NCBI GenBank assembly: GCA_016281605.1
Contig: JAEEJA010000027.1
Location: 151,123 to 215,122, forward strand
Length of the DNA stretch: 64,000 nt
Direction of reading: 5' to 3'
Origin: Lachnospiraceae bacterium
GTDB taxonomy: Bacteria; Bacillota; Clostridia; Lachnospirales; Lachnospiraceae
Below, piece by piece: positions 1 through 9,058 of the stretch. A program made the position numbers and the translations under genes. The notes under the pieces were generated by a model. That model was not told the origin of the DNA, did not search any database, and saw nothing but the letters and a program-made list of their open reading frames with translations. Position 1 is the first letter of the stretch. Each line of letters begins with the position of its first letter.

Positions 1-519
1 CTTTTTCTTAGCTGCTTTAATCTTTTTGGCTTTATTTTTTATAGCTACCTGTAAGAGTTGCTCTTTATCTCCGGCTTTAATTAGGATATTTACTCTCTTA
101 CCTCTTTCTTTAGCTGATTCTCCTGTAGCAGAAACACTTAGTACACCGGAAGCAGTCGTAACCTTTATAAGGGTAGGATCAGAACACTCTACACCTATGG
201 ATGAAAAAGTTGCAGGTGCTATCAATGTTGTAATCCTCTTAGTCTCATTGGGAGCAATTACTATCTTATCCTTCATAAGCATCAAAGCTGCTACAGATGT
301 ACTTTGAGTAATAATTGAAACATTAGTCGTAACAACAGAAGGGGTAGTAGGCTTTATAATAGCTCCACCGGTACTGGCACTGCTTTCTACTTTTTTTATA
401 TCTTTATAAGCATTACTGCTAACTTCCTTTGCTGAAATCTGAACAAAAGGAAGAAGCATAGCAAATATGAGGCAAATACATATATTGTATCTAATCTTAT
501 GTAAATATTTATTATCCAT
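1..519 (-). CDS. Secreted protein with signal peptide and probable bacterial Ig-like domain (3' end beyond window)
   Basis: Open minus-strand frame from ATG at 519 (RBS-like GGAGG just upstream) to window edge; hydrophobic N-terminus (MDNKYLHKIRYNICICLIFAMLLPFVQISA), then a beta-rich Ig-like segment and lysine-rich tail KNKAKKIKAAKKK. Missing from ORF track because it is open at the edge. Confidence 0.65.
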   Translation of the reverse strand, partial: MDNKYLHKIRYNICICLIFAMLLPFVQISAKEVSSNAYKDIKKVESSASTGGAIIKPTTPSVVTTNVSIITQSTSVAALMLMKDKIVIAPNETKRITTLIAPATFSSIGVECSDPTLIKVTTASGVLSVSATGESAKERGKRVNILIKAGDKEQLLQVAIKNKAKKIKAAKKK

Positions 520-687
520 CTTTTCCTCCATCCCAAAAAAACTAATACAATCCCATCTTCTAATATTATAATTTTATTGAAGATTTATAATTTTGTCAAA
601 TTATTTTTAATAAGTGGAAAATTATAGGCAAATATAGTATTATATTAGTATGATTTTTATATATTAATTACTAATGAGGTTAAATAA

Positions 688-1272
688 ATGACAAAAAACA
701 ACAATGAAACTTACGATGAAAGATATTCAGTAGTGGATAAAGCCATAAAAGACGCTTTTCTCCTTCTTGCAAAAGAAAAGGATATAGAGAAAATATCAGT
801 TTCTGATATCATCAAAAAAACCGGTATTGTTAGATCTACCTTCTATAATCATTATGAAAATGTATCGGATCTTATTACAGCTTTAGAAGAAGAAACCATA
901 AATGATACGCTAAAGTTTATAAAAAGCCAAAAACTAGATAAAGATAAGGATATATGTGAAGCATATTTTCTAACCATATGTTGTTATACAAAGAAAAATC
1001 CATTTTTTTCCAGACTCATCCAGTGTAAGAGGGGTGATGTGTACATGAATAAAGCAATTAATATTCTTCATGATTTTGTATTTTTACTATCTGAAGATAA
1101 AAAGAATAAAAACAACAATAAACAATACAGCTTTATAGTTGCAGGTGCTATCGGATTTACTCTGGGTATACTCCATAAGTGGATTTCAGACGGATTTGAT
1201 GCTTCTGAAGAGTATGTAGCCAATCTTTTGTCAAGTATTTTCCTTGAAAGCATATTGCCATACATGAATTAG
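688..1272 (+). CDS. TetR/AcrR family transcriptional regulator
   Basis: 194 aa; N-terminal HTH with typical TetR pattern (AIKDAFLLLAKEKDIEKISVSDIIKKTGIVRSTFYNHYENVSDLI). Confidence 0.9.
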   Translation: MTKNNNETYDERYSVVDKAIKDAFLLLAKEKDIEKISVSDIIKKTGIVRSTFYNHYENVSDLITALEEETINDTLKFIKSQKLDKDKDICEAYFLTICCYTKKNPFFSRLIQCKRGDVYMNKAINILHDFVFLLSEDKKNKNNNKQYSFIVAGAIGFTLGILHKWISDGFDASEEYVANLLSSIFLESILPYMN

Positions 1273-1293
1273 ATGTAATACATGTATGGCAAT
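1254..1293. other. 13-bp perfect inverted repeat overlapping the 3' end of the TetR gene
   Basis: ATTGCCATACATG-N14-CATGTATGGCAAT; followed by A-run on +, so on the minus strand a T-run lies before rather than after the hairpin. Confidence 0.6.
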
Positions 1294-1318
1294 AAAAAAA
1301 GTTTATAATTGGTTAAAG

Positions 1319-2872
1319 TTACTCTATAGGCTCGTCTATAAGCACTTCCTGTCTCTTTATCTTTCTTGTGGAGTTCTTTATAAACGGATATTTCCTAATA
1401 TAAAGACCTGTTATCTGTCTGTAGGTTGGCTGCTTTTTATTATATTCATCTATACACTCTCTTAATTTACTTTCTATCTCAGTATCTGACATCTGAAGTC
1501 TTTCAGCTGCTTCCTTATCAGGATAGATTCTTGCCATAAGACCATTATCCTCACCTGTGATAACTACCTCTCCTACAAGCGGATTAAGTGCAAGCTTTCC
1601 TTCTATTTCCTCAGGTGAAACATTTTCTCCGTTTGATAATATAATAAGATTCTTTACACGTCCGTTTATGAAGAGGAAACCGTCTTCATCTAAGTACCCC
1701 TTATCTCCGGTATGTAACCATCCATCTACTATTGTTTCATTAGTCTCAGAAGGCATTTTGTAGTATTCTCTCATGACAGATGTACTTTTTACAAGAATCT
1801 CACCAATTTCTGAGATTTTTATTTTTACATTAGGTAATGGTCTTCCTATAGAACCCACTTTATGATCTTCAATACTGTTTGAACTTATTACAGGTGCACA
1901 TTCTGACATACCATAACCCTCAAGTATAAGTACTCCGTAGTCTTCAAATTCCTTGATGTAATATGGATCTAAGTGAGCTCCACCTGTAAAAACAACCTTA
2001 AGATTGCCACCTAAAACCTTTTCCTTAAGCACTTCCTTAGGAGTTGTTTCACTGGCTACAGCAAGTCGCTTATAGATAGTCTCAATCATAAGCGGAACCA
2101 TAAGCATAACCTTTGGCTTAAATATTCCTATATTCTTTATCATATGAAGCAGTGAATCATTTATACATAAGGTTGAACCTATAGAAAATCCCTTAAACCA
2201 ATCCATAACGAGACAAAATGCATGATGTATGGGAAGTACACTTAATACAGTATGCTGTGATTCAGCATTAAAACCTACTGCTTCAACATTTTCTGCCAGG
2301 TTATAATGAGTAATAACAACACCCTTACTCTTTCCTGTTGTACCTGAAGTAAATATAATCATCGCAGTATCATTTGCCTTAGGTGCATTGCTTTCGATAT
2401 TAACATCATCTCCCTTTATAAGCTCATTTAAAGGTCTTACAATATCGTCAGCTTCTTCTATGTCATCCTCAGTAAGAATCCATATCTTCTCAATAGCAGG
2501 GCAGTTTTTCTTGATTTCATCTATATAACCCTTTAATTTTACTCCTATAAATACTCCTACTGAATCAGAGCGATTTAAAAGCTCAATAAGATCTTCTAAA
2601 GGGAGTCCTGCGTCCAAAGGCACTGCTACATTGTTTCCGGTAACAATCGCATAATATGATTCAATCCATTCTATAGAGTTCTGACCTATTAAAGCAAAAT
2701 GTTTTTTTTCATAACCCATCTCAGTAATACTGTTACGAATCTTTCTTATATAAGCTATGGTATCAGTATAATTTCTCTCCATAATCTCTTTCTTTTTTAA
2801 CCATTTTACTGCTATAGTGTCACTGAATTTTTTTTGACTGTCATCTAATATTTCTCTTATTAATTTACTCAT
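1319..2872 (-). CDS. AMP-binding acyl/aryl ligase (acyl-CoA synthetase / acyl-AMP ligase family)
   Basis: 517 aa; P-loop-like core IIFTSGTTGKSKGV, GYGMSEC, GWLHTGDKG, C-terminal NSTRKIKR lysine motif. Confidence 0.9.
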   Translation of the reverse strand: MSKLIREILDDSQKKFSDTIAVKWLKKKEIMERNYTDTIAYIRKIRNSITEMGYEKKHFALIGQNSIEWIESYYAIVTGNNVAVPLDAGLPLEDLIELLNRSDSVGVFIGVKLKGYIDEIKKNCPAIEKIWILTEDDIEEADDIVRPLNELIKGDDVNIESNAPKANDTAMIIFTSGTTGKSKGVVITHYNLAENVEAVGFNAESQHTVLSVLPIHHAFCLVMDWFKGFSIGSTLCINDSLLHMIKNIGIFKPKVMLMVPLMIETIYKRLAVASETTPKEVLKEKVLGGNLKVVFTGGAHLDPYYIKEFEDYGVLILEGYGMSECAPVISSNSIEDHKVGSIGRPLPNVKIKISEIGEILVKSTSVMREYYKMPSETNETIVDGWLHTGDKGYLDEDGFLFINGRVKNLIILSNGENVSPEEIEGKLALNPLVGEVVITGEDNGLMARIYPDKEAAERLQMSDTEIESKLRECIDEYNKKQPTYRQITGLYIRKYPFIKNSTRKIKRQEVLIDEPIE

Positions 2873-2966
2873 TCTCCATCTTATATAATTATGGTATTGT
2901 TTTTAATCCATAATCATACTTTCCTTTCTGAATTATAAATGATTCTAATATAATAAAACATTTCTT

Positions 2967-3200
2967 TTATTCGCCTTCTGTCAAATTCTTCATAATTTCA
3001 AGAGCGTCTGCCACTGTGAATACGGTTGCAGCATTCTCTTCTTCGAACTCAACATCAAATTCATCTTCTAATTCACCAAGAAGAGACATAAAATCAAGGG
3101 ATGTAAGTCCTAAATCCTCTCTGAATTTCTTGTCATCTGTTATTTCCTCAACAGGTACCTTTGCATACTGTGCGATAATTTCCTTAAATTTCTGTTCCAT
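2967..3200 (-). CDS. Acyl/peptidyl carrier protein
   Basis: 77 aa acidic protein with phosphopantetheine-site motif DLGLTSLDFMSLL. Confidence 0.92.
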   Translation of the reverse strand: MEQKFKEIIAQYAKVPVEEITDDKKFREDLGLTSLDFMSLLGELEDEFDVEFEEENAATVFTVADALEIMKNLTEGE

Positions 3201-3227
3201 TTTCTTAATCTCCTTTTATTATTATTT

Positions 3228-3255
3228 AGTCAAGACTCGCTTGCGAGTCTTGACT
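3228..3255. repeat. 12-bp perfect inverted repeat between carrier-protein and condensation genes
   Basis: AGTCAAGACTCG-CTTG-CGAGTCTTGACT; T-run follows on the + strand only, while the flanking genes are on the minus strand. Confidence 0.7.
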
Positions 3256-3262
3256 TTTTTTA

Positions 3263-4645
3263 TTATACGGTCTCCATGATTTCGCCTATTGTTTTATCAG
3301 GCTCATCGACACCGGTAAATATTATTCTCATTAAGTAGTAATATAATAATTCCATATCATGTTCATCATATACAGCTGTCTGATAATGGAATGAAAAGTT
3401 CATACCACCTTTTGCGTGAGAAACCGTTAAGTACATTTTTTTTGTTGCAGCACCGTTAGCAAACCACTTTGCATGAACATTAATGTTCTTAAGCTTTGGA
3501 TTACTTACCTTAACAGGCATTGGCTGATAAGTCAGATAACAGCTTTCATAAGCTGTATTATCAGGTGTTTTGTAACGCTTCTTCATTTCATCTCGTATAA
3601 AAGCAGGATCATAATTACTGTGAAGATAGGTTTTATTCTGCATATTCTGTATTTCATAAGCGGCTGTCAAAAAGTCTGTATCCGGTGTAATTATGGTTCT
3701 GCAGGGGAACATTATCGTTCTGCTGCCGCCTGATGTCCATTCATCCTGAGTTGATCGTCTGGATATGAAGTTTTGTATAGTTATATCTTCCTGACCATTA
3801 TTTACCTTTGATAAATATGTCCTTATGCCTAAAAGTAACAGATTTGTCATAGATATCTGATGAGTCATACAAAAATCTATAAGTCTTTGAGTTGGCTCTG
3901 GTTCAAGTAAATAGTCTTTCACTGTAACAAACAAGTCATCCATTACTATATCTGCAGAACGTAGTTTTTTATTCTTATGTTTTTTTCTGGCTTCTTCTAA
4001 AACAGAAGGTCCTTTTATATCAGAGTAAAGTGGTTCTCCCCAATTATCCAACATGTCATCCCAGAATTTTTTATCTTTTGCAAATCTTTTTTCGTTGGTT
4101 GCCTTTTTTATATCCTTCATAAGTACTTCTTCATAATCCGCAAGAGGATCCGGATAATCTCCTTTGTATCTATAATGAATATAAAGACTTATGATATCTG
4201 ATATCATAACTACAAGTGCACAGGAATCAACCAATCTATGATCCATATGAACAAAAAAACCGTTATATCCTTCTGGTAGCTTAACCATGATAAATTCACA
4301 CATTGGGATATCATCACCATCAAATGTGTTATATGCCCATGTCTGCATCAAATCATCTGCTTCCTTTAAAGTCATACCTGTTAAATCCTTTAAAGGAATA
4401 TCTCCTCTCTTTCTATCTATCAGATATTGCTTAACCTGACCATCTTTATCCGGCTTCGTAAACTGAAGTCTTAAGCATCCATATCTTTGATACTCTTCCT
4501 GGATACATTTTTTCATCAAACCAAAGTCCATCTCAATCTGTAACGAAGCAACAACGCTTACTCCTGAAACCTGTTGAGTCTTATAATTCATAATCCAGTC
4601 ATGATGCATCCTTTGAGCCGCTGTAAGTGGATATAACTTTTGCAT
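3263..4645 (-). CDS. Stand-alone condensation-domain / chloramphenicol-acetyltransferase-like acyltransferase protein
   Basis: 460 aa; HxxxD motif in FVHMDHRLVDSCALVVMISDIISLY; size and N-terminal YPLTAAQRMHHDWIM resemble NRPS condensation-like proteins. Confidence 0.75.
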   Translation of the reverse strand: MQKLYPLTAAQRMHHDWIMNYKTQQVSGVSVVASLQIEMDFGLMKKCIQEEYQRYGCLRLQFTKPDKDGQVKQYLIDRKRGDIPLKDLTGMTLKEADDLMQTWAYNTFDGDDIPMCEFIMVKLPEGYNGFFVHMDHRLVDSCALVVMISDIISLYIHYRYKGDYPDPLADYEEVLMKDIKKATNEKRFAKDKKFWDDMLDNWGEPLYSDIKGPSVLEEARKKHKNKKLRSADIVMDDLFVTVKDYLLEPEPTQRLIDFCMTHQISMTNLLLLGIRTYLSKVNNGQEDITIQNFISRRSTQDEWTSGGSRTIMFPCRTIITPDTDFLTAAYEIQNMQNKTYLHSNYDPAFIRDEMKKRYKTPDNTAYESCYLTYQPMPVKVSNPKLKNINVHAKWFANGAATKKMYLTVSHAKGGMNFSFHYQTAVYDEHDMELLYYYLMRIIFTGVDEPDKTIGEIMETV

Positions 4646-4831
4646 AGTTTCTTTTTCTTCCTTTCATTTTTTATTTCGTGAAAAAAAATACCATAAAAAA
4701 AACAAAAAGAAAACCCCCTTTTCCACTTAATGAACACTTATGTATAAATTGTCTTATAATTCTTGATAATAATATTAAAGACTAACTTTCTTTCTGGATT
4801 TCCTTGAAACGCGCTCTACAAGGCACCCAAT

Positions 4832-4865
4832 AAAAAAAGATCTTTGAAAAAATCCAAAGATCTTT
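4832..4865 (-). terminator. Rho-independent terminator after the C39-like gene
   Basis: Perfect 11-bp stem AAAGATCTTTG/CAAAGATCTTT, with T-run TTTTTTTATT on minus strand. Confidence 0.8.
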
Positions 4866-4876
4866 GAAATCCAATA

Positions 4877-4896
4877 AAACTTCGACTGAGTTAAAG
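4877..4896 (-). repeat. Short copy of CTCAGTCGRAG repeat directly after a stop codon
   Basis: Minus strand TTTAACTCAGTCGAAG, matching the conserved edge of the larger copies at 33482 and 56955. Confidence 0.5.
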
Positions 4897-6366
4897 TTAT
4901 TCTGTAGCTTCAAGCAAGAAGTACATTCTTGATTTTAGCGACCCGGATAAGAATCTTTTTCCTCTTATCCAGCATCCAAATGGATTTGTTTTTCTTATAT
5001 AAGTTGCATAAGGATCTAATACAAGGTACTTACCGTTACTAAAATCCGCAACAGCTATGTAATGATTAGGAACATTGGCAACTGCCGTACCACCATTTAT
5101 AAGATGCTTTTTTACTTCCGAAAGAGAATAGGTGTATTTAACAAATCTATATCCATAATCTCCACCAAACTTATCAGCACAGGCCTTTACAAAATGATAA
5201 TCTGTACCTTGTCCTTCCACACGATATCCACTCTTTACTGCATAATCTGCAACCATCATCGGATCCATAAACTGTCCGTTAAGGGCATAAACTGCATTAA
5301 CAGAAGATAATACCCCACAAGCTGAGCCGGCCATAGTGTTATATTTACCATAGAGATTAGCTCCCCATGCTGAATCATATTGAGAAAAGACATGCCAGTA
5401 TTTAAGATTCTTTCCTCCATACATAACTATTCTATACCTTTGATTTGCTGTATTATCTTTATTATCAACTAAGAAATTCTTATTAAAGCAAAAATATTTA
5501 TTATTATACTTATTCTTTAAATAATAATATCCTTCACTTCTTTCAAGTATCCAAAGCTGTGAATCGTTATATGCATTGTTTTCAACTGCGCTTAAAAGAA
5601 TTTTATTATTATATATTTCTCCTTCAGGTGTCAAGCCTATGCAAAGCTGAGTAGTATTATTCTTTATAACATAGGTTCCATCCCCTAAAAAATCAATAAA
5701 AAATACATCATTAGCGCTTATACCTTCGGCTTTATTCTTAAAAGTAAGGGTATTACTCTCTCCTAACGAAAGCAGCATACTATTATCAGCACTTGTTAGA
5801 GTATAAGTTCCTTCTGACATTATCTTTTTCTCTGCTCCGTCAAAAATCCTTATACATCTTAAATATTCCTTTTTCTTGAGCCATGAAATCCAATAATTCT
5901 CATTATATTTATAAAGAAGTTGAAACCATTTTCCTCTTTTTCCTATAACATCTACATCTGTATAATCCGGAATTGTTCCTACGCTTAATCCTTTTGGACG
6001 AGTGTAAGCCATTGCATCATAACGTAGCATCCCATCAATTTTTTCAAATCCGGGATTTGATAGTATTATTGACTTCTCAATCCAACCACTGTAAGTCTCA
6101 CCATCTATCTGATATCTGCAATGATATGAATTATTTTCTCTTGATGTTATAACAAGCTTAATATCCTTATCGTTTACATGATTAATCTTAGTAGAAAGTG
6201 CTGAATCCATATATATATCAAATCCACTTGGTGCAACCGTATATGTATTTACATTGATTTCATCCGATAGAATCTCAATTTCAGCCGCATATACACCTTT
6301 CTTAAATAAAATCATAAAAGAAAGAATAAATAAAAAGCTAATTAACTTTAATATATGTTTTTTCAC
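4897..6366 (-). CDS. Secreted SH3-like / ricin-B-like / C39-type cysteine peptidase protein
   Basis: 489 aa, signal peptide; central QLWILERSEGYYYLKNKYNNKYF (ricin/beta-trefoil-like) and C-terminal SACGVLSSVNAVYAL...NHYIAVADF...YLVLDPY (C39-like Cys/His/Asp). GTG start overlaps deoB stop. Confidence 0.7.
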   Translation of the reverse strand: MKKHILKLISFLFILSFMILFKKGVYAAEIEILSDEINVNTYTVAPSGFDIYMDSALSTKINHVNDKDIKLVITSRENNSYHCRYQIDGETYSGWIEKSIILSNPGFEKIDGMLRYDAMAYTRPKGLSVGTIPDYTDVDVIGKRGKWFQLLYKYNENYWISWLKKKEYLRCIRIFDGAEKKIMSEGTYTLTSADNSMLLSLGESNTLTFKNKAEGISANDVFFIDFLGDGTYVIKNNTTQLCIGLTPEGEIYNNKILLSAVENNAYNDSQLWILERSEGYYYLKNKYNNKYFCFNKNFLVDNKDNTANQRYRIVMYGGKNLKYWHVFSQYDSAWGANLYGKYNTMAGSACGVLSSVNAVYALNGQFMDPMMVADYAVKSGYRVEGQGTDYHFVKACADKFGGDYGYRFVKYTYSLSEVKKHLINGGTAVANVPNHYIAVADFSNGKYLVLDPYATYIRKTNPFGCWIRGKRFLSGSLKSRMYFLLEATE

Positions 6367-7568
6367 TTAATAATCACATCCTCTAAAAAACTTTCCCCAA
6401 TTTGCAGTGGTTTTATATTATCTTCCGGTAATAATAGTTTTAATACACTTTGACCAATACATGCAAAGCTTTTAAGTGTGTGTAAATTAATACCTTTTTT
6501 AATATTATTACCATATATTATCAATGGCACATACTCTCTGGTGTGATCTGTACCTTTAAATGTCGGATCACATCCATGGTCAGCTGTAATAATAAGATAA
6601 TCATCTGAAGGAGAATCTTTATATTTCCCCATTTTTGAAAGTAGCTCTCCTAATCTCTTATCAAAAGCCTCTAACCCCTTAGCATAACCCAAAGCATCTC
6701 TTCTATGCCCCCAGGTGGAGTCAAATTCTACCAAATTAGTAAAAATTAACCCTGAAGCTTGTTTCCTAAGAGCCTCTATAGTTTTATCCATACCATCTTC
6801 ATTATCTTTGGTATGAATAGCTTGTGTTATTCCGCTTCCTGCAAATATATCTTCTATCTTCCCCACAGCATATACATTCTGTCCATGATTCTTTAATCTC
6901 ATAAGCAGATTATCATCATCCGGAAGTCGCGAAAAATCCCTTCTTGAAGAGGTCCTTACGAAGGAATCACCTTTCTTGATAAAAGGCCTTGCTATTACTC
7001 TGGCCACATTATCCTTCCCTGTAAGTATCTCACGGGCCGCCTCACACATCTTATATAGCGAGTTTATATCATATATTTCTTCATCACATGCTATCTGAAA
7101 CACACTGTCTGCAGAGGTATAAATAATAGGTTTTTTGGTCTCTCTATGTAGGTTTCCATACTGATTTATAACAACCGTACCGGAAGCAATACTGTTACAC
7201 AAAACTCCTGGAACGGAAGTTTTTTCAATAAACTTAGAGATTATCTCATCACTAAAGCCTTCAGGATAAACCGGGAATGGCTCTAAAGTATGAATACCTA
7301 TCATTTCCCAATGTCCGGTTGTAGTATCCTTTCCGGCACTGATTTCCTCAAGTCTTGCATACGAAGCAAGTGGTGAGTCAACTCTTTTTAACCCCTCCAT
7401 ACCATCTATATTGCCATATCCTAGGGATAATAGATTAGGTATATAAAGTTCAGGATACTTTTGTGCTATATGACCAATGGTATTAGCTCCATTATCTCCA
7501 AATGAGCCTGCATCCGGAGCTTCTCCCATACCAACACTATCTAAAACTATCCATATAACTCTGCTCAT
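6363..7568 (-). CDS. deoB: Phosphopentomutase
   Basis: 401 aa; N-terminal WIVLDSVGMGEAPDAGSFGDNGANTIGHI and C-terminal TADHGCDPTFKGTDHTREYVPLI. Confidence 0.95.
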   Translation of the reverse strand: MSRVIWIVLDSVGMGEAPDAGSFGDNGANTIGHIAQKYPELYIPNLLSLGYGNIDGMEGLKRVDSPLASYARLEEISAGKDTTTGHWEMIGIHTLEPFPVYPEGFSDEIISKFIEKTSVPGVLCNSIASGTVVINQYGNLHRETKKPIIYTSADSVFQIACDEEIYDINSLYKMCEAAREILTGKDNVARVIARPFIKKGDSFVRTSSRRDFSRLPDDDNLLMRLKNHGQNVYAVGKIEDIFAGSGITQAIHTKDNEDGMDKTIEALRKQASGLIFTNLVEFDSTWGHRRDALGYAKGLEAFDKRLGELLSKMGKYKDSPSDDYLIITADHGCDPTFKGTDHTREYVPLIIYGNNIKKGINLHTLKSFACIGQSVLKLLLPEDNIKPLQIGESFLEDVIIK

Positions 7569-7579
7569 ATATAATTCCT

Positions 7580-8947
7580 TTATTTTATTTTTATCTTAAA
7601 ACTTAGTTCTTTGCTCTCACCATTATCCATTGTAACAGTTACCTTAACTAAAGCAACACCCTTTTTTCCCTTTGCTTTTACAAAATAATCATAGAAGTGA
7701 TATCCATCTTCTTCATCCATACCGTAATCTACAAGTTTAATTAGCTTCTTACCCTTAGTTACAGTATAATCCACGGTATCTACGTTATTTATATAATCCT
7801 TGGAAAATACAATCTGTATATCGTTACTTCTTTTTCTTTTAAGCTTCATAACACCCTTTGGATATCTTAAGAGTATAACATCGTCAAAATTATAGCTTTT
7901 TGAATTTGAAGCCTGGGTTGCAGTGCTACCGGTAACACCACTATTATTAGGGTTTGTATTTGTATTATTATTAATTACAGGTTGCTGAGTCGGTGTCACG
8001 CTAGGCTGAGACGGATTATAGGGCTCTACAGGAGTGTTATCTTCCTTTGGTGCAGGCGGATTGGCTGGATCGTATGAATTAGCTTCTATCGGAAATTCAA
8101 TAAGATATAAAGAATTGTTGTATTCATCATCTAATGTATGTGGCTGTGATGGATCTGCTTCATCAAAATCAGACTTACCCTTCAAAAAGTAATCATGATT
8201 ATATGAATTATTCTCATCATCATCGTCCCAAGTAGAATCAACATAATACCATCTTCCACCTATCTTTACTATATTCCATGCATGTCCTCCGGCATCCTTT
8301 CCGGTCCCGGCTTTTCCTCCTATATACTTACATCCTATACCGGCAGTATTTAAAAGCTTACACATGCAAAGAGCATAGGAATTACATAATCCCTTTCCTT
8401 CTATAAGTCCACTGTAAGCTGATGAACCATTATCAGAATCATCAACATAGGTTACATTACTGCATATATAATCATGTATAGCTTTAACTTTATCATATTC
8501 ACTTGACATAGTACTTATCTGAAGCTCATTTAGGATTTCGTTAGCCTTTTGATTAACACTAATAGTTTCCTCTAAGCTTTCAAAATACTTATGATTAAAG
8601 ATCATCTCACCATTTTCATCCGTTTCAAACGAACCGAAAGATGTAGGATCGATAAGCCCCAAAAGATAATCACCATCATCTGTTGAAGAAGGATCATCAA
8701 AACGTAAAGAAACAAGATTATAATAATAAATAGAATAATCCTTGAAAAAATATTCAAAATCAGCATCAGTACCATTGTATGCTACCGTGAATTCTGTATC
8801 TCTTTCTAAAGCGGTTGTCTTTATAATCTGAGTAAGCTCATCGATTGTTGAAGCATTGTAATCAGCAGCAAATGCAGACACCTGACTAAAAAGAATGGAT
8901 GAAATCAGTAAAAATGAATAAAATACATTTTTGAATTTTTTAAACAT
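7580..8947 (-). CDS. Secreted transglutaminase-like domain protein
   Basis: 455 aa; signal peptide; GLCNSYALCMCKLLNTAGIGC...GGHAWNIVKIGGRWYYVDSTWDD (Cys-His-Asp); Pro/Asn-rich linker and C-terminal beta domain. Confidence 0.88.
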   Translation of the reverse strand: MFKKFKNVFYSFLLISSILFSQVSAFAADYNASTIDELTQIIKTTALERDTEFTVAYNGTDADFEYFFKDYSIYYYNLVSLRFDDPSSTDDGDYLLGLIDPTSFGSFETDENGEMIFNHKYFESLEETISVNQKANEILNELQISTMSSEYDKVKAIHDYICSNVTYVDDSDNGSSAYSGLIEGKGLCNSYALCMCKLLNTAGIGCKYIGGKAGTGKDAGGHAWNIVKIGGRWYYVDSTWDDDDENNSYNHDYFLKGKSDFDEADPSQPHTLDDEYNNSLYLIEFPIEANSYDPANPPAPKEDNTPVEPYNPSQPSVTPTQQPVINNNTNTNPNNSGVTGSTATQASNSKSYNFDDVILLRYPKGVMKLKRKRSNDIQIVFSKDYINNVDTVDYTVTKGKKLIKLVDYGMDEEDGYHFYDYFVKAKGKKGVALVKVTVTMDNGESKELSFKIKIK

Positions 8948-9058
8948 AATACCTTTAAGTGAATAATCACTTTTTCCTTTCTAAAAAATAATTAATAAAA
9001 TCTAATCACTGTTTTAATATAAAGTAATGTATAATAAAAGCAAAAACAATTGCATATA

